Positions 7,791 to 15,400 of a stretch of DNA of 32,059 nucleotides are shown piece by piece. Under the pieces are notes generated by a model, which worked only from the letters and a program-made list of their open reading frames with translations, searched no databases and was not told the DNA's origin. A program made the position numbers and the translations under genes. Source of the DNA: Chloroflexota bacterium (GTDB lineage: Bacteria; Chloroflexota; Limnocylindria; P2-11E). The stretch covers positions 1-32,059 of the forward strand of contig JAJYLV010000016.1 of NCBI GenBank assembly GCA_021787445.1, in the 5' to 3' direction. Position 1 is the first letter of the stretch; each line of letters opens with the position of its first letter.

Positions 7791-8764
7791 AGCCGTTCAC
7801 GTACGTCCGCGCGACCTCGGTCGCGGAGGCATCGCGCATGGTCGTCGCCGGATCCGCGCCGCTCGCCGGAGGCACGGACCTGCTCGGGCTCATGAAGGGC
7901 GGGATCGCGTCGCCGGCGCGGCTCGTCGACCTCGGCGGGATCGACGGACTGAACGGCTGGTCGCGCGAGCGCGGCGCCGGCCTGCGGATCGGCGCGCTCA
8001 CGCCGCTCGTCGACCTCGAGACGAGCGACCAGCTCGCGCGGCACCTCCCGATCGTGCGCGAGGCGCTCCGCGACACGGCGACGCTCCAGCTCCGGAACGC
8101 CGGCACGGTCGGAGGGAACCTGCTGCAGCGCAACCGCTGCTGGTACTTCCGCGACGCGGCGATCCAGTGCTGGCTGAAGGGCGGAACGCAGTGCTTCGCC
8201 AAGGAGGGCGAGAACGAGCACCACGCGATCATCGGCACCGCGCGCGGCTGCAACCGCGTCGCGCCCTCGGACCTCGCGCCCGCGCTCATCGCGCACGATG
8301 CGCGCGTGACGCTCACGAGCACGCGCGGGACGCGCTCCGTTCTCCTCGCCGACCTCTTCACCGACCCCGCGCTGCACAGCCGCGAGGAGCACACGCTCCG
8401 TCGCGGCGAGATCCTCACCGAGGTGCAGGTCCCCGAGTCCGGTCTCCAGCGCCGAGGTACCTACCTCAAGGCCATGGAGCGCAAGACGTGGAGCTTCGCG
8501 CTCGTCTCCGTCGCGGTCGCGGCGCGCATCCGCGGCGGCAAGCTCCGCGACCCGCGCATCGTGCTCGGCGGTGTCGCGCCGGTGCCCTGGCGCGTCGAGG
8601 CCGCGGAGGCCGAGATCGACGGCCACCCGTTCAGCGACGACCTCGCCCGGCGCGCCGCGGACCTCCTCCTCGCCGACGCGGCGCCTCTGGCGAAGAACGG
8701 GTACAAGGTGCCGCTCGCGAAGGAGCTCGTCCGCCGGGCCCTCGCCCGCATCGCCGCGGCGTGA
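7787..8764 (+). CDS. Molybdenum hydroxylase cluster 1, FAD-binding subunit with four-cysteine insert
   Basis: 325 residues from a GTG overlapping the Mo subunit stop (GTGA). FAD-binding blocks of the CO-dehydrogenase flavoprotein family are visible: LAGGTDLLGLMK (26-37) and RNAGTVGGNLLQ (103-114). Directly after the second block comes an insert with RCWYFRD and cysteines 118, 128, 136 and 155. In E. coli PaoB and in 4-hydroxybenzoyl-CoA reductase, inserts at this place bind a 4Fe-4S cluster, so an extra cluster is expected here (inference by analogy). The subunit passes electrons to the final acceptor through FAD. The stop overlaps the GTG of the nucleotidyltransferase gene. Confidence 0.9.
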   Translation: MKPFTYVRATSVAEASRMVVAGSAPLAGGTDLLGLMKGGIASPARLVDLGGIDGLNGWSRERGAGLRIGALTPLVDLETSDQLARHLPIVREALRDTATLQLRNAGTVGGNLLQRNRCWYFRDAAIQCWLKGGTQCFAKEGENEHHAIIGTARGCNRVAPSDLAPALIAHDARVTLTSTRGTRSVLLADLFTDPALHSREEHTLRRGEILTEVQVPESGLQRRGTYLKAMERKTWSFALVSVAVAARIRGGKLRDPRIVLGGVAPVPWRVEAAEAEIDGHPFSDDLARRAADLLLADAAPLAKNGYKVPLAKELVRRALARIAAA

Positions 8765-9354
8765 GCCGCGTCGCGGCCATCATCCTCGCGGCCGGGACGT
8801 CGAGCCGGTTCGGTGGGGAGAAGCTCCTCGCGCCGCTGGACGGCCGGCCGATCCTGCAGCACGTGCTGGACGCGGCGAACGCCTCGACGCTCGACGAGAT
8901 CGTCGTCGTCGTCGGCCATTCCGCGCCGAGGGTCCTCGCCGGCGTTCGGCTCGGCCGCGCGCGTGCCGTCGCGAACCCCGAGTTCGCGCGCGGGCAGTCG
9001 ACCTCGCTCCGCGCCGGTCTCGCCGCCGTCGCGGACGCGGATGCCGCCGTCGTCCTCCTGGGCGACCAGCCGCGCATCCGTGCCGCGCTTCTCGAGGCGC
9101 TCGTCGCCCGTCAGCGGGCCACCGGAGCGGCGGCCGTCGTCTCGTCGTGGCACGGACGCCGCTCGCCCCCGGCGCTCCTCGGCCGCGCGCTGTGGCCGCA
9201 CCTCGCGACGGTCACCGGCGACGTCGGCGCGCGCGAGCTGCTCGCCGGGCGCGACGACGTCGCCGTCGTCGAGGTCACCGCGGCGCTCGGCAGCCTCGAG
9301 GACGTGGACAGCAGCGACGACATCGCGCGGCTGAAGGGTGCGGGTCCTCTCTAG
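8761..9354 (+). CDS. MobA-like/MocA-type NTP transferase, molybdenum cofactor maturation (YgfJ family)
   Basis: 197 residues from a GTG overlapping the FAD subunit stop (GTGA). The N-terminal nucleotide-binding signature LAAGTSSRFGGEK is typical of MobA-like nucleotidyltransferases, and LLGDQPRI around residues 99-106 supplies the metal-binding aspartate. MocA enzymes convert molybdopterin cofactor to the cytosine dinucleotide form used by xanthine-oxidase-family hydroxylases. YgfJ homologues of unknown specificity accompany selenium-dependent hydroxylases. Its place as the last gene of cluster 1 supports a role in cofactor supply for that enzyme. The stop TAG (9352-9354) overlaps the stop of the convergent cytochrome b gene in a shared CTAG. 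Confidence 0.88.
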   Translation: MSRVAAIILAAGTSSRFGGEKLLAPLDGRPILQHVLDAANASTLDEIVVVVGHSAPRVLAGVRLGRARAVANPEFARGQSTSLRAGLAAVADADAAVVLLGDQPRIRAALLEALVARQRATGAAAVVSSWHGRRSPPALLGRALWPHLATVTGDVGARELLAGRDDVAVVEVTAALGSLEDVDSSDDIARLKGAGPL

Positions 9355-10343
9355 TCGCCTCCCGCCGTGCCGTGCGCCGGGACCTCTCGTCCGGGGACGA
9401 CGACCTCGCGCTGGCCCAGCTCGTCGGCCCAGGCGGGGAACTCCTCGTGGACGGTGTCCAGGCGCATGCGCCCGGTGACCATCGAGCGGATGCCGGGCCA
9501 GTTGCGCGGCACGAGGAAGATCGCCGCGAGGTGCAGCCCGACGACGATGAGCGTCAGCCACACCGAGACGTCGTGCAGCCACGTCGACCACCTGAGCACG
9601 TCGAGGGGCACGGCGAAGAAGTAGTGGGCGGCCTTGACCAGGCCGGTGGCGACGACGATGACCGACAGGATCGCGAGGGGCGTGAAGGAGAGGACCTTCT
9701 CGACCGAGAGGAACTTGCCCTCGCGCGTGGCGGGGCGGATGCCGACGGCCGCGAGGGCGTCCTGCAGCCAGACCATGCGCAGGCGCAGCCCGAGGACCCC
9801 CGGCTGGCCGTAGGTGCCGAGGTACCCGAAGAGGCGCGCGATCGCGGGGCCGACGTCGCCCCAGCGCGGGAAGAGCGCGTCCTGCCCGCGAACGCGGCTG
9901 TACAGCACGAAGGCCCCGCCGGCGAGGACGATGAGGCCCGCGCCGACGAAGTGGACGACGTAGAGGGTCGGACGGCCATCGACCGTGGTGTCGAGGCCGA
10001 AGAGGCGCAGCAGCCACGCGCCGGTGATGAAGGCGAGGACGAAGCCGAGGGCGACGGCCCAGTGGACCAGGCGCTCGCCCCAGGCGTAGCGGATGACGTC
10101 GCCGTCGGTGACGCGGTCGCGCCCGCGGCGCACCACCGCGGCGAGGACGAGCCCGAGGACGACGCCGACCGCGGTCGCGAGGATGAGGAGGCGCGAGCCG
10201 TCGACGACGATGGGCAGGAGCGAGCGGTCGGTCTGCCAGGTGACCGTGGGCATCCCGAGCGCGAAGAGCCACACGGCGCCGCCGATGGCCAGGAGGAGCA
10301 GCACGATGTCGCTCGCGATGGGGAACGCTTTCGTCTTCTTCAC
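9351..10343 (-). CDS. Membrane cytochrome b subunit, formate dehydrogenase/Ni-hydrogenase type
   Basis: 330 residues from a GTG that overlaps the ferredoxin stop (GTGA). Six membrane helices are visible: roughly 10-30, 51-71, 92-112, 127-148, 218-240 and 257-278. Histidines inside or next to helices (94 in ERLVHW, 131 in VVHF, 240, 257 and 271 in GLHLAAIF) are candidates for two heme b groups, as in FdnI/HyaC-type cytochromes. The two N-terminal helices are additional to the usual four-helix core. It should accept electrons from the exported ferredoxin and reduce quinone. It is the last gene of the cluster 2 operon, next to a molybdenum hydroxylase rather than a formate dehydrogenase, and that is its most unusual aspect. 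Confidence 0.85.
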   Translation of the reverse strand: MKKTKAFPIASDIVLLLLAIGGAVWLFALGMPTVTWQTDRSLLPIVVDGSRLLILATAVGVVLGLVLAAVVRRGRDRVTDGDVIRYAWGERLVHWAVALGFVLAFITGAWLLRLFGLDTTVDGRPTLYVVHFVGAGLIVLAGGAFVLYSRVRGQDALFPRWGDVGPAIARLFGYLGTYGQPGVLGLRLRMVWLQDALAAVGIRPATREGKFLSVEKVLSFTPLAILSVIVVATGLVKAAHYFFAVPLDVLRWSTWLHDVSVWLTLIVVGLHLAAIFLVPRNWPGIRSMVTGRMRLDTVHEEFPAWADELGQREVVVPGREVPAHGTAGGD

Positions 10344-11074
10344 ACCAGCTTCTCCCACTGCTCTTGCGTGCTGGGCTTGAGATCGAGCGCGAGGTGGTCG
10401 CTCTTGATGTACCCGGCGCGGATGGCGACGTTGACGGGGCAGCGCTCGACGCAGATGGGCCCCCCCGTGCGGCCGATGCACAGGTCGCACTTGACGTACG
10501 CATTGGTCGCCGGGTCGCGCACGACGCGCTTGCTGTCGATGGGTAGCGACGTCCGTGCGAGGGTGCCCTTCCACTCGACGGGGCAGTCGACCTCGCACTT
10601 GCCGCAGTCGATGCACTCGCCCTCGCTGATGTAGCGGTCGCCGGTGGCGGGGTCGATGCGGAGCGCGTCGGTCGGACAGTTGGGGACGCAGTACGGCGTC
10701 GGGCACTGCCGGCACGTCGAGGGCGAGAAACCCGAGCGCGCGGGGACGTAGCTCGCGAGCTGTGTCTGCAGCTTCACGTCGCTCGTCGCGAGGATGCGGA
10801 TGCGCGGGACCGCCGAGCGCCCGACGGAGGCGTGCCAGGTCGAGCAGTTCACCTCGCAGGCGAGGCACCCGACGCACAGGGTCGGGTCGGTGACGACGAC
10901 CTTGTCCGAGAGCGGCCGCTGCGCCGCAACGGCGGTCGCGGCGCGTCCGAAAGCCCCCGCGCTCGCGGCGACGACGCCGACGGCCGCGAGCCCGCCGAGG
11001 ACGAGGCGGCGGCGGGAGAGCGCCTCCTCGGAGGTCGCCTCGCCGGAGGTGTCGCGCGTGTCCTGATCGCTCAT
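10340..11074 (-). CDS. Tat-exported ferredoxin with four 4Fe-4S clusters (DmsB/FdhB type)
   Basis: 244 residues. The start chosen is the ATG at 11074, directly behind GGGAGGGAG; a GTG five codons earlier is less well placed. Residues 20-45 form a twin-arginine signal (SRRRLVLGG, then a hydrophobic stretch), so the protein is probably exported folded. Sixteen cysteines make four 4Fe-4S motifs: 67/70/73/77, 121/124/129/133, 154/157/160/164 and 196/199/208/212. This is the electron-transfer subunit architecture of DMSO reductase, polysulfide reductase and formate dehydrogenase complexes. Between a molybdenum hydroxylase and a cytochrome b it would form the wire from enzyme to membrane (inference). 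The gene starts about 11 bases past the FAD subunit stop. Confidence 0.9.
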   Translation of the reverse strand: MSDQDTRDTSGEATSEEALSRRRLVLGGLAAVGVVAASAGAFGRAATAVAAQRPLSDKVVVTDPTLCVGCLACEVNCSTWHASVGRSAVPRIRILATSDVKLQTQLASYVPARSGFSPSTCRQCPTPYCVPNCPTDALRIDPATGDRYISEGECIDCGKCEVDCPVEWKGTLARTSLPIDSKRVVRDPATNAYVKCDLCIGRTGGPICVERCPVNVAIRAGYIKSDHLALDLKPSTQEQWEKLV

Positions 11075-11085
11075 CTCTCCCTCCC

Positions 11086-12060
11086 TCACCGGGCCGCCAG
11101 CGCCGTCAGGGCCTGGCGCACCAGCCCCTTGATCAGCGGGACCTTGTACGCGTTGGAGGCCAGTGGCTTGGCGCCGTCGGCCGCGAGCTCGGCGGCCTGG
11201 GCGATCGTGTCCGCAGCGAGGCTCTTGCCCTCGAGGAAGGCCTCGGCCTTCGTCGCGCGGTGCGGCGTCGGCGCGACCGCGCCGAGGGCGATGCGCGCGG
11301 TCTGGATGACGTTCGTGCCGACGACCTGCGCGCCGACCGAGGTCCGCGCGAAGTCGATCGAGCGCCGGGGGGCGGCCTTGAGGAAGACGCTCGGCGCGCC
11401 GAGCGCGCCCGGCGGGACGCGCACCTCGGTGATGATCTCGTCGGGCGCGAGGACCGTCTCGCGCAGGTAGTCGGTGTCGGGGCCGACGAAGAACGAGGCG
11501 ATGGGTACCGTGCGCTGGCCCTTCGGTCCCGCCACGACGACGCTCGCGTCGAGCGCGCTGAGCGCGGTCGCGGTGTCGGATGGGTGGACGGCGAAACAGG
11601 CCGCCCCGCCGAAGACGGCGTGGAGGTCGCTCGCCCCCAGGACCGCATAGCAGTAGCTGCCGTTGCGCTTGTAGCAGTCGGTGCGGTCGGCGTCGCGGAA
11701 GTACCAGCAGCGCACCTTCTGCGCGAGGTTGCCGCCGAGCGTGCCCATGTTGCGGATCTGCGGAGAGGCCACCAGACCCGCGGCCTGCGCGAGCGCCGGA
11801 GCCTTCTGGCTGACGAGGCTCGAGCTCGCGATGTCGCCGAGACGCGCGAGCGCGCCGATGGCGAGCGTCCCGGCGTCGTCCTTGATGTGGTCGAGGCCCT
11901 GGATGCCCTTGAGGTCGACGACACGGTCGGTCGGGAGCAGCGCATCCTTCATGATCCCGAGGAGGTCGGTGCCGCCGCCGAGCGCGCGCGCGTTCTGGGC
12001 CGAGAGGAGCTGCACCGCTTCTTGGACCGAGGTCGGTCGCGTGTATTCGAAGCTCTTCAT
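11086..12060 (-). CDS. Molybdenum hydroxylase cluster 2, FAD-binding subunit with four-cysteine insert
   Basis: 324 residues; the ATG at 12060 follows GAGGAGG located at the end of the Mo subunit gene. FAD-binding blocks are LGGGTDLLGIMK (27-38) and RNMGTLGGNLAQ (103-114). A cysteine-rich insert follows, with RCWYFRD and cysteines 118, 129, 137 and 155, nearly superimposable on the cluster 1 subunit and expected to hold a 4Fe-4S cluster as in PaoB. It has no signal peptide of its own. If the enzyme is exported it must travel in a folded complex with the Tat-tagged 2Fe-2S subunit, as reported for E. coli PaoABC. The subunit would hand electrons to the operon's ferredoxin instead of a soluble acceptor (inference). 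Confidence 0.9.
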   Translation of the reverse strand: MKSFEYTRPTSVQEAVQLLSAQNARALGGGTDLLGIMKDALLPTDRVVDLKGIQGLDHIKDDAGTLAIGALARLGDIASSSLVSQKAPALAQAAGLVASPQIRNMGTLGGNLAQKVRCWYFRDADRTDCYKRNGSYCYAVLGASDLHAVFGGAACFAVHPSDTATALSALDASVVVAGPKGQRTVPIASFFVGPDTDYLRETVLAPDEIITEVRVPPGALGAPSVFLKAAPRRSIDFARTSVGAQVVGTNVIQTARIALGAVAPTPHRATKAEAFLEGKSLAADTIAQAAELAADGAKPLASNAYKVPLIKGLVRQALTALAAR

Positions 12061-12073
12061 CGTCAGCCTCCTC

Positions 12074-14560
12074 TCACTTCTTCATCTGCGCGATCGCCGC
12101 GAGCACCTTGTCGCGTGTGATCGGGAGATCGCGGATGCGGACCCCGATCGCGTTGTAGACGGCGTTCGCGATGGCGGGCGCCGGGGGTGAGGTCGGCGGC
12201 TCGCCGACGCCCTTCGCGCCGTACGGCCCGACGGCGTCGCCCGGCTCGACGATGATCGTCCGGAAGTCGGCGATCTTCGGGTGGTCGAGCGTCGTCGGCA
12301 TCGCGTAGTTCTCCCAGTTCCACATCACCGGGAACTTCTGCTGCGGGTCGAACTTCATCTCTTCGCCCAGCGCCATCCCGAAGCTCATCGAGATCGCGCC
12401 GTCCATCTGCTGCTCGACGCCGAGGGGATTGACCGCCTTCCCGACGTCGTTCGCGCCGACGTAGCTCAGGAGCGTCACCTCTCCGGTGTCGAGGTCCACC
12501 TCGACCTCGGCGAAGCCGGCGGCGAAGGTCGACATCCCGTAGTTGCGCGGAATGGTGTGCGCGCCGCGGCCCATCATCGGGCCGCCCGTGCTGGCGACGA
12601 CATCGGCGATCCGCACCTTCTTGGACGGGTCGGCCTTTACGAAGACGAAGCCGCCCCCGGTATCGAGGTCCTCGGGCTTCCCGGGGAGCATCGGCGCGTT
12701 CTTCGGAGGGAGCGGCCTCGCCGCCTGCTGGAGGATCTGCCACTTGAGGTCGAGGCCGGCCTCGAGCACCGCGCTCCCAGCGGAGATCGTCTGGCGGCTG
12801 CCGTTCGTCCCCGAGGAGTCCGGCGTGAAGGCGGAGTCACCCCACGAGGGATGCGCCTCCTCGAGATCCACCCCGACCGTCTCGGCGCCGATCATCATCA
12901 TCGTCGTCGACTGGCCGCCGCCGATGTCCGTCGTCGGCTGGATGACGTCGAGGCTGCCGTCCTGGTCGATCTTCATCATCGCCGTCATCGGCATCGTCAT
13001 GGAGCCGTGCGCGCACGCGTGTGCCGATAGGCCGATGCCGTGAGCCTTGTTGCCCTTGATCGCGGCCGCGGGCTTGTGCCACTTCTGCGTCCAGCCGATC
13101 GACTGGGCGCCCTTCTGCAGGCACTCGACGATCCCGCAGCTCGCCCACGGCAGCTTGCGCTGGACCGCGCCGCCGGCTTCACCCGCGCCGCCGAAGGCGT
13201 TCTCGAGGTCCGCCGGCATGGCGGCGTCCTGGTTGACCTTCGTCTCGACGTTCATGAGGCGGAACGCGAGCGGATCGACGCCCGCCTTCTCGGCGAGCTC
13301 GTCCATGAAGACCTCCTGGGCGAAGGTCCCCTGGGGGTTGCCGACGCAGCGCTGGAAGCCGCTCGGTCCGCGGTTCGTGAGCGTGCCCAGCTGCTGGAAG
13401 TACGCGTTGTCGACGTGGTACAGGCGCGCGATCGACACCATGACGTCCGTGAGGGAGAAGGCGCTGTACGCGCCCGAGTCGCTGATCGCCTCCGCTCGGT
13501 AGGCGGAGATCTTGCCGCTGCGGTCCGCCCCCGCCTTGAAGTCGACGACGGTCGCATAGCGGTGCGTGGCCGCCTTGAAGTTGGCGGGTCGCGTGTACTC
13601 GACCTTCACCGGCCGCTGGGTCATCTGCGCGAGGACCGCCGCGAAGCGTCCGTGGCGGGCACTGCTCGACTTGTCGCCGAATCCGCCTCCGACGTGCGGC
13701 GCGATCACCCGAACGTGGCTGCGCGGCAGCTTGAAGGTCGTGGCGAGCTCGGCGCGGACGCCCATGATGTATTGGGTCCCGGCGTAGACGGTGAGCTGGT
13801 CCGGTCCCTCCCAGTGGGCGACGGCATTGCGCGGCTCTAGCGTCGCGTGCTGCAACGTCTGCGTCGTGTAGCGTCCCTCGACGGTGACCGGCGCGGCGGC
13901 GTATGCGGAGTCGTAGCTGCCGCGCTTGGTGAGCGGATACGACGCGGCCAGCTTGTTGCCCTTGCCACCGCCTTGGAGGTCCGGCGCGCCGGACGCGAGC
14001 GCGGCCTCGGGGTCGGTGACGGACGGAAGGACCTTGTACTGCACCGTGATGAGGGCGATGGCGTCGCGCGCGGTGTGGATGTCGTCCGCCGCGACGACGG
14101 CGACCTCCTCGCCGGCGAAATGCACCTCTTGGCCGAGGATGTACTGGGGGGGCGGGCCGCCGAGCGACACCTTGGGCACGTTCTTGTACGTGATCACGGC
14201 CCGCACGCCGGGCAGCGCCTCCGCCGCCGACGTGTCGATCGACTCGATCGTCGCGTGCGCGTGCGGGGACCCCAGGACCGCGGCGTACAGCATTCCCGGG
14301 AGCTGGACGTCCGAGGAGAAGATGGCCTGGCCCGTCAGGCGCGCGGGGTCGCCGAGGCGGGGCACGCTGCGACCGACGATGCTCGTCGGCTTCGCCGCCG
14401 CGCGAAGATGAGCGGGGGTCTTCGGCGTGATCGCGATGAGGTACGCGTTGACCGCGTCGAGCTCGTCCTGGAACGCCCAGGGGCTCTCCGACGCGATGAG
14501 CTGGAACTCGGGATCGGCCAGCAGCTCGAGGACGCGCTTGGTCGAGATCTTCTTCGGCAT
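12074..14560 (-). CDS. Molybdenum hydroxylase cluster 2, molybdopterin-binding catalytic subunit with divergent active-site loop
   Basis: 828 residues; ATG at 14560 behind AGGAG. It has a roughly 55-residue N-terminal extension before the hammerhead domain (SIVGRSVPRLGDPARLTG, 60-77). Then come HVGGGFGDK (289-297), the substrate loop GFQRCVGNPQ (401-410), the segment TTDIGGGQSTTMMM, and GAKGVGE with presumed catalytic Glu787. The loop keeps the family arginine but has neither FRAPG, RGHG nor AYxCSFR, so the substrate is not predictable. A methionine-rich stretch (SMTMPMTAMM) precedes the GGGQ block. It carries no signal peptide and should be exported together with the Tat-tagged 2Fe-2S partner. 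Gene order here is 2Fe-2S, Mo, FAD, which differs from PaoABC. Confidence 0.92.
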   Translation of the reverse strand: MPKKISTKRVLELLADPEFQLIASESPWAFQDELDAVNAYLIAITPKTPAHLRAAAKPTSIVGRSVPRLGDPARLTGQAIFSSDVQLPGMLYAAVLGSPHAHATIESIDTSAAEALPGVRAVITYKNVPKVSLGGPPPQYILGQEVHFAGEEVAVVAADDIHTARDAIALITVQYKVLPSVTDPEAALASGAPDLQGGGKGNKLAASYPLTKRGSYDSAYAAAPVTVEGRYTTQTLQHATLEPRNAVAHWEGPDQLTVYAGTQYIMGVRAELATTFKLPRSHVRVIAPHVGGGFGDKSSSARHGRFAAVLAQMTQRPVKVEYTRPANFKAATHRYATVVDFKAGADRSGKISAYRAEAISDSGAYSAFSLTDVMVSIARLYHVDNAYFQQLGTLTNRGPSGFQRCVGNPQGTFAQEVFMDELAEKAGVDPLAFRLMNVETKVNQDAAMPADLENAFGGAGEAGGAVQRKLPWASCGIVECLQKGAQSIGWTQKWHKPAAAIKGNKAHGIGLSAHACAHGSMTMPMTAMMKIDQDGSLDVIQPTTDIGGGQSTTMMMIGAETVGVDLEEAHPSWGDSAFTPDSSGTNGSRQTISAGSAVLEAGLDLKWQILQQAARPLPPKNAPMLPGKPEDLDTGGGFVFVKADPSKKVRIADVVASTGGPMMGRGAHTIPRNYGMSTFAAGFAEVEVDLDTGEVTLLSYVGANDVGKAVNPLGVEQQMDGAISMSFGMALGEEMKFDPQQKFPVMWNWENYAMPTTLDHPKIADFRTIIVEPGDAVGPYGAKGVGEPPTSPPAPAIANAVYNAIGVRIRDLPITRDKVLAAIAQMKK

Positions 14561-14569
14561 CTCAGTCTC

Positions 14570-15214
14570 CTACGCGGCGGGCGTCTGGCCCGACGCCACG
14601 AGCACCGCTTCGACGATCTTCTTGTAGCCGGTGCACCGGCAGAGGTTCCCGGAGAGCGCGTGGCGAACGTCGTCCTCGGTGGGCTTCGCGTTCGCGGTGA
14701 GGAGCGCCGTCGCGCTCATGAGCATCCCGGACGTGCAGAACCCGCACTGCGCCGCACCGCGGTCCCAGAACGCCTGCTGGAGGTCGTTCAGCCGCCCGTG
14801 TGTGGCCAGGCCCTCGACCGTCGCGATCTTCCGGCCCGCCATCTCCTGCGCGAGCGTCATGCACGAGAGCGTCGGCTTGCCGTCGACGAGGACGGTGCAG
14901 GAGCCGCACTCCCCCCTGTCGCATCCGACCTTGGTCCCCGTCAGCCGGAGCTGGTCGCGCAGCATCTCCGCGAGCGTCCAGCGCGTGTCCACGGCCGCCT
15001 CGAACAGCGTGCCGTTGACCGTGAGCTGCATGAGGACCGTCTTCCCGGCCCCCGCCGGAGGGCCGACGCGGACGGCTTTGGGCGTTGCCGGCGGCGGCGT
15101 AGGGCCGACCGCGGTCGTGCAGCTCACGGCGGCGGCGGTGCCGGCCGAGGTGACGCCCGCGACCTTCAAGAATGCGCGGCGTGAGAAGCGCTTCGTGGAC
15201 TGAGGGTCCGACAC
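14570..15214 (-). CDS. Molybdenum hydroxylase cluster 2, Tat-exported 2Fe-2S subunit
   Basis: 214 residues from a GTG at 15214 behind GGGAGGG. The N-terminus is a textbook twin-arginine signal, FSRRAFLKVAG (10-20), followed by a hydrophobic stretch and AVSC with Cys32, which may also be a lipidation site. A Pro-rich linker leads to the 2Fe-2S domains: Cys98, 103, 106 and 118 (CDRGECGSC), then Cys157, 160, 192 and 194. E. coli PaoA, the small subunit of a periplasmic aldehyde oxidoreductase, has the same arrangement. The whole enzyme is therefore expected outside the cytoplasmic membrane. It is the first gene of the operon that continues through the Mo subunit, FAD subunit, ferredoxin and cytochrome b. 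Confidence 0.92.
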   Translation of the reverse strand: MSDPQSTKRFSRRAFLKVAGVTSAGTAAAVSCTTAVGPTPPPATPKAVRVGPPAGAGKTVLMQLTVNGTLFEAAVDTRWTLAEMLRDQLRLTGTKVGCDRGECGSCTVLVDGKPTLSCMTLAQEMAGRKIATVEGLATHGRLNDLQQAFWDRGAAQCGFCTSGMLMSATALLTANAKPTEDDVRHALSGNLCRCTGYKKIVEAVLVASGQTPAA

Positions 15215-15312
15215 GCTTTCCCTCCCGATCGGCCGATCGATGCGACGCTGTACGTCGGGCTCGAAGGCTCGTCGCGCAGAGGATCGCGCGCGCATTCGGG
15301 GCGCGCATGACA

Positions 15313-15340
15313 CGCGGGTACCACCTTCGTGGTACGCGCG
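15313..15340. promoter_or_regulatory. Inverted repeat upstream of the cluster 2 operon, possible regulator-binding site
   Basis: GTACCAC (15318-15324) and GTGGTAC (15329-15335) form a perfect inverted repeat with a 4-base spacer. It extends outward as CGCG/CGCG with one mismatch. It lies about 100 bases upstream of the cluster 2 start codon at 15214 and 60 bases after the LuxR-type regulator gene. There is no T-run after the stem on the minus strand, so a terminator is less likely than an operator. The 18-base dyad is of the size bound by LuxR/NarL-type dimers, which makes the neighbouring regulator the obvious candidate. Confidence 0.5.
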
Positions 15341-15400
15341 GCCCGACTTTCCGCTCACCTCTGCCCGTCGCGGCGAGAGCGCGTCGCGCGCCCGTCGGAC

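Noticed and set aside
15226-15239. CGATCGGCCGATCG palindrome just before the cluster 2 ribosome-binding site
   Set aside because: It is perfect but made of GATC/CGATCG units that are frequent in this sequence; its position in the leader gives no independent support.
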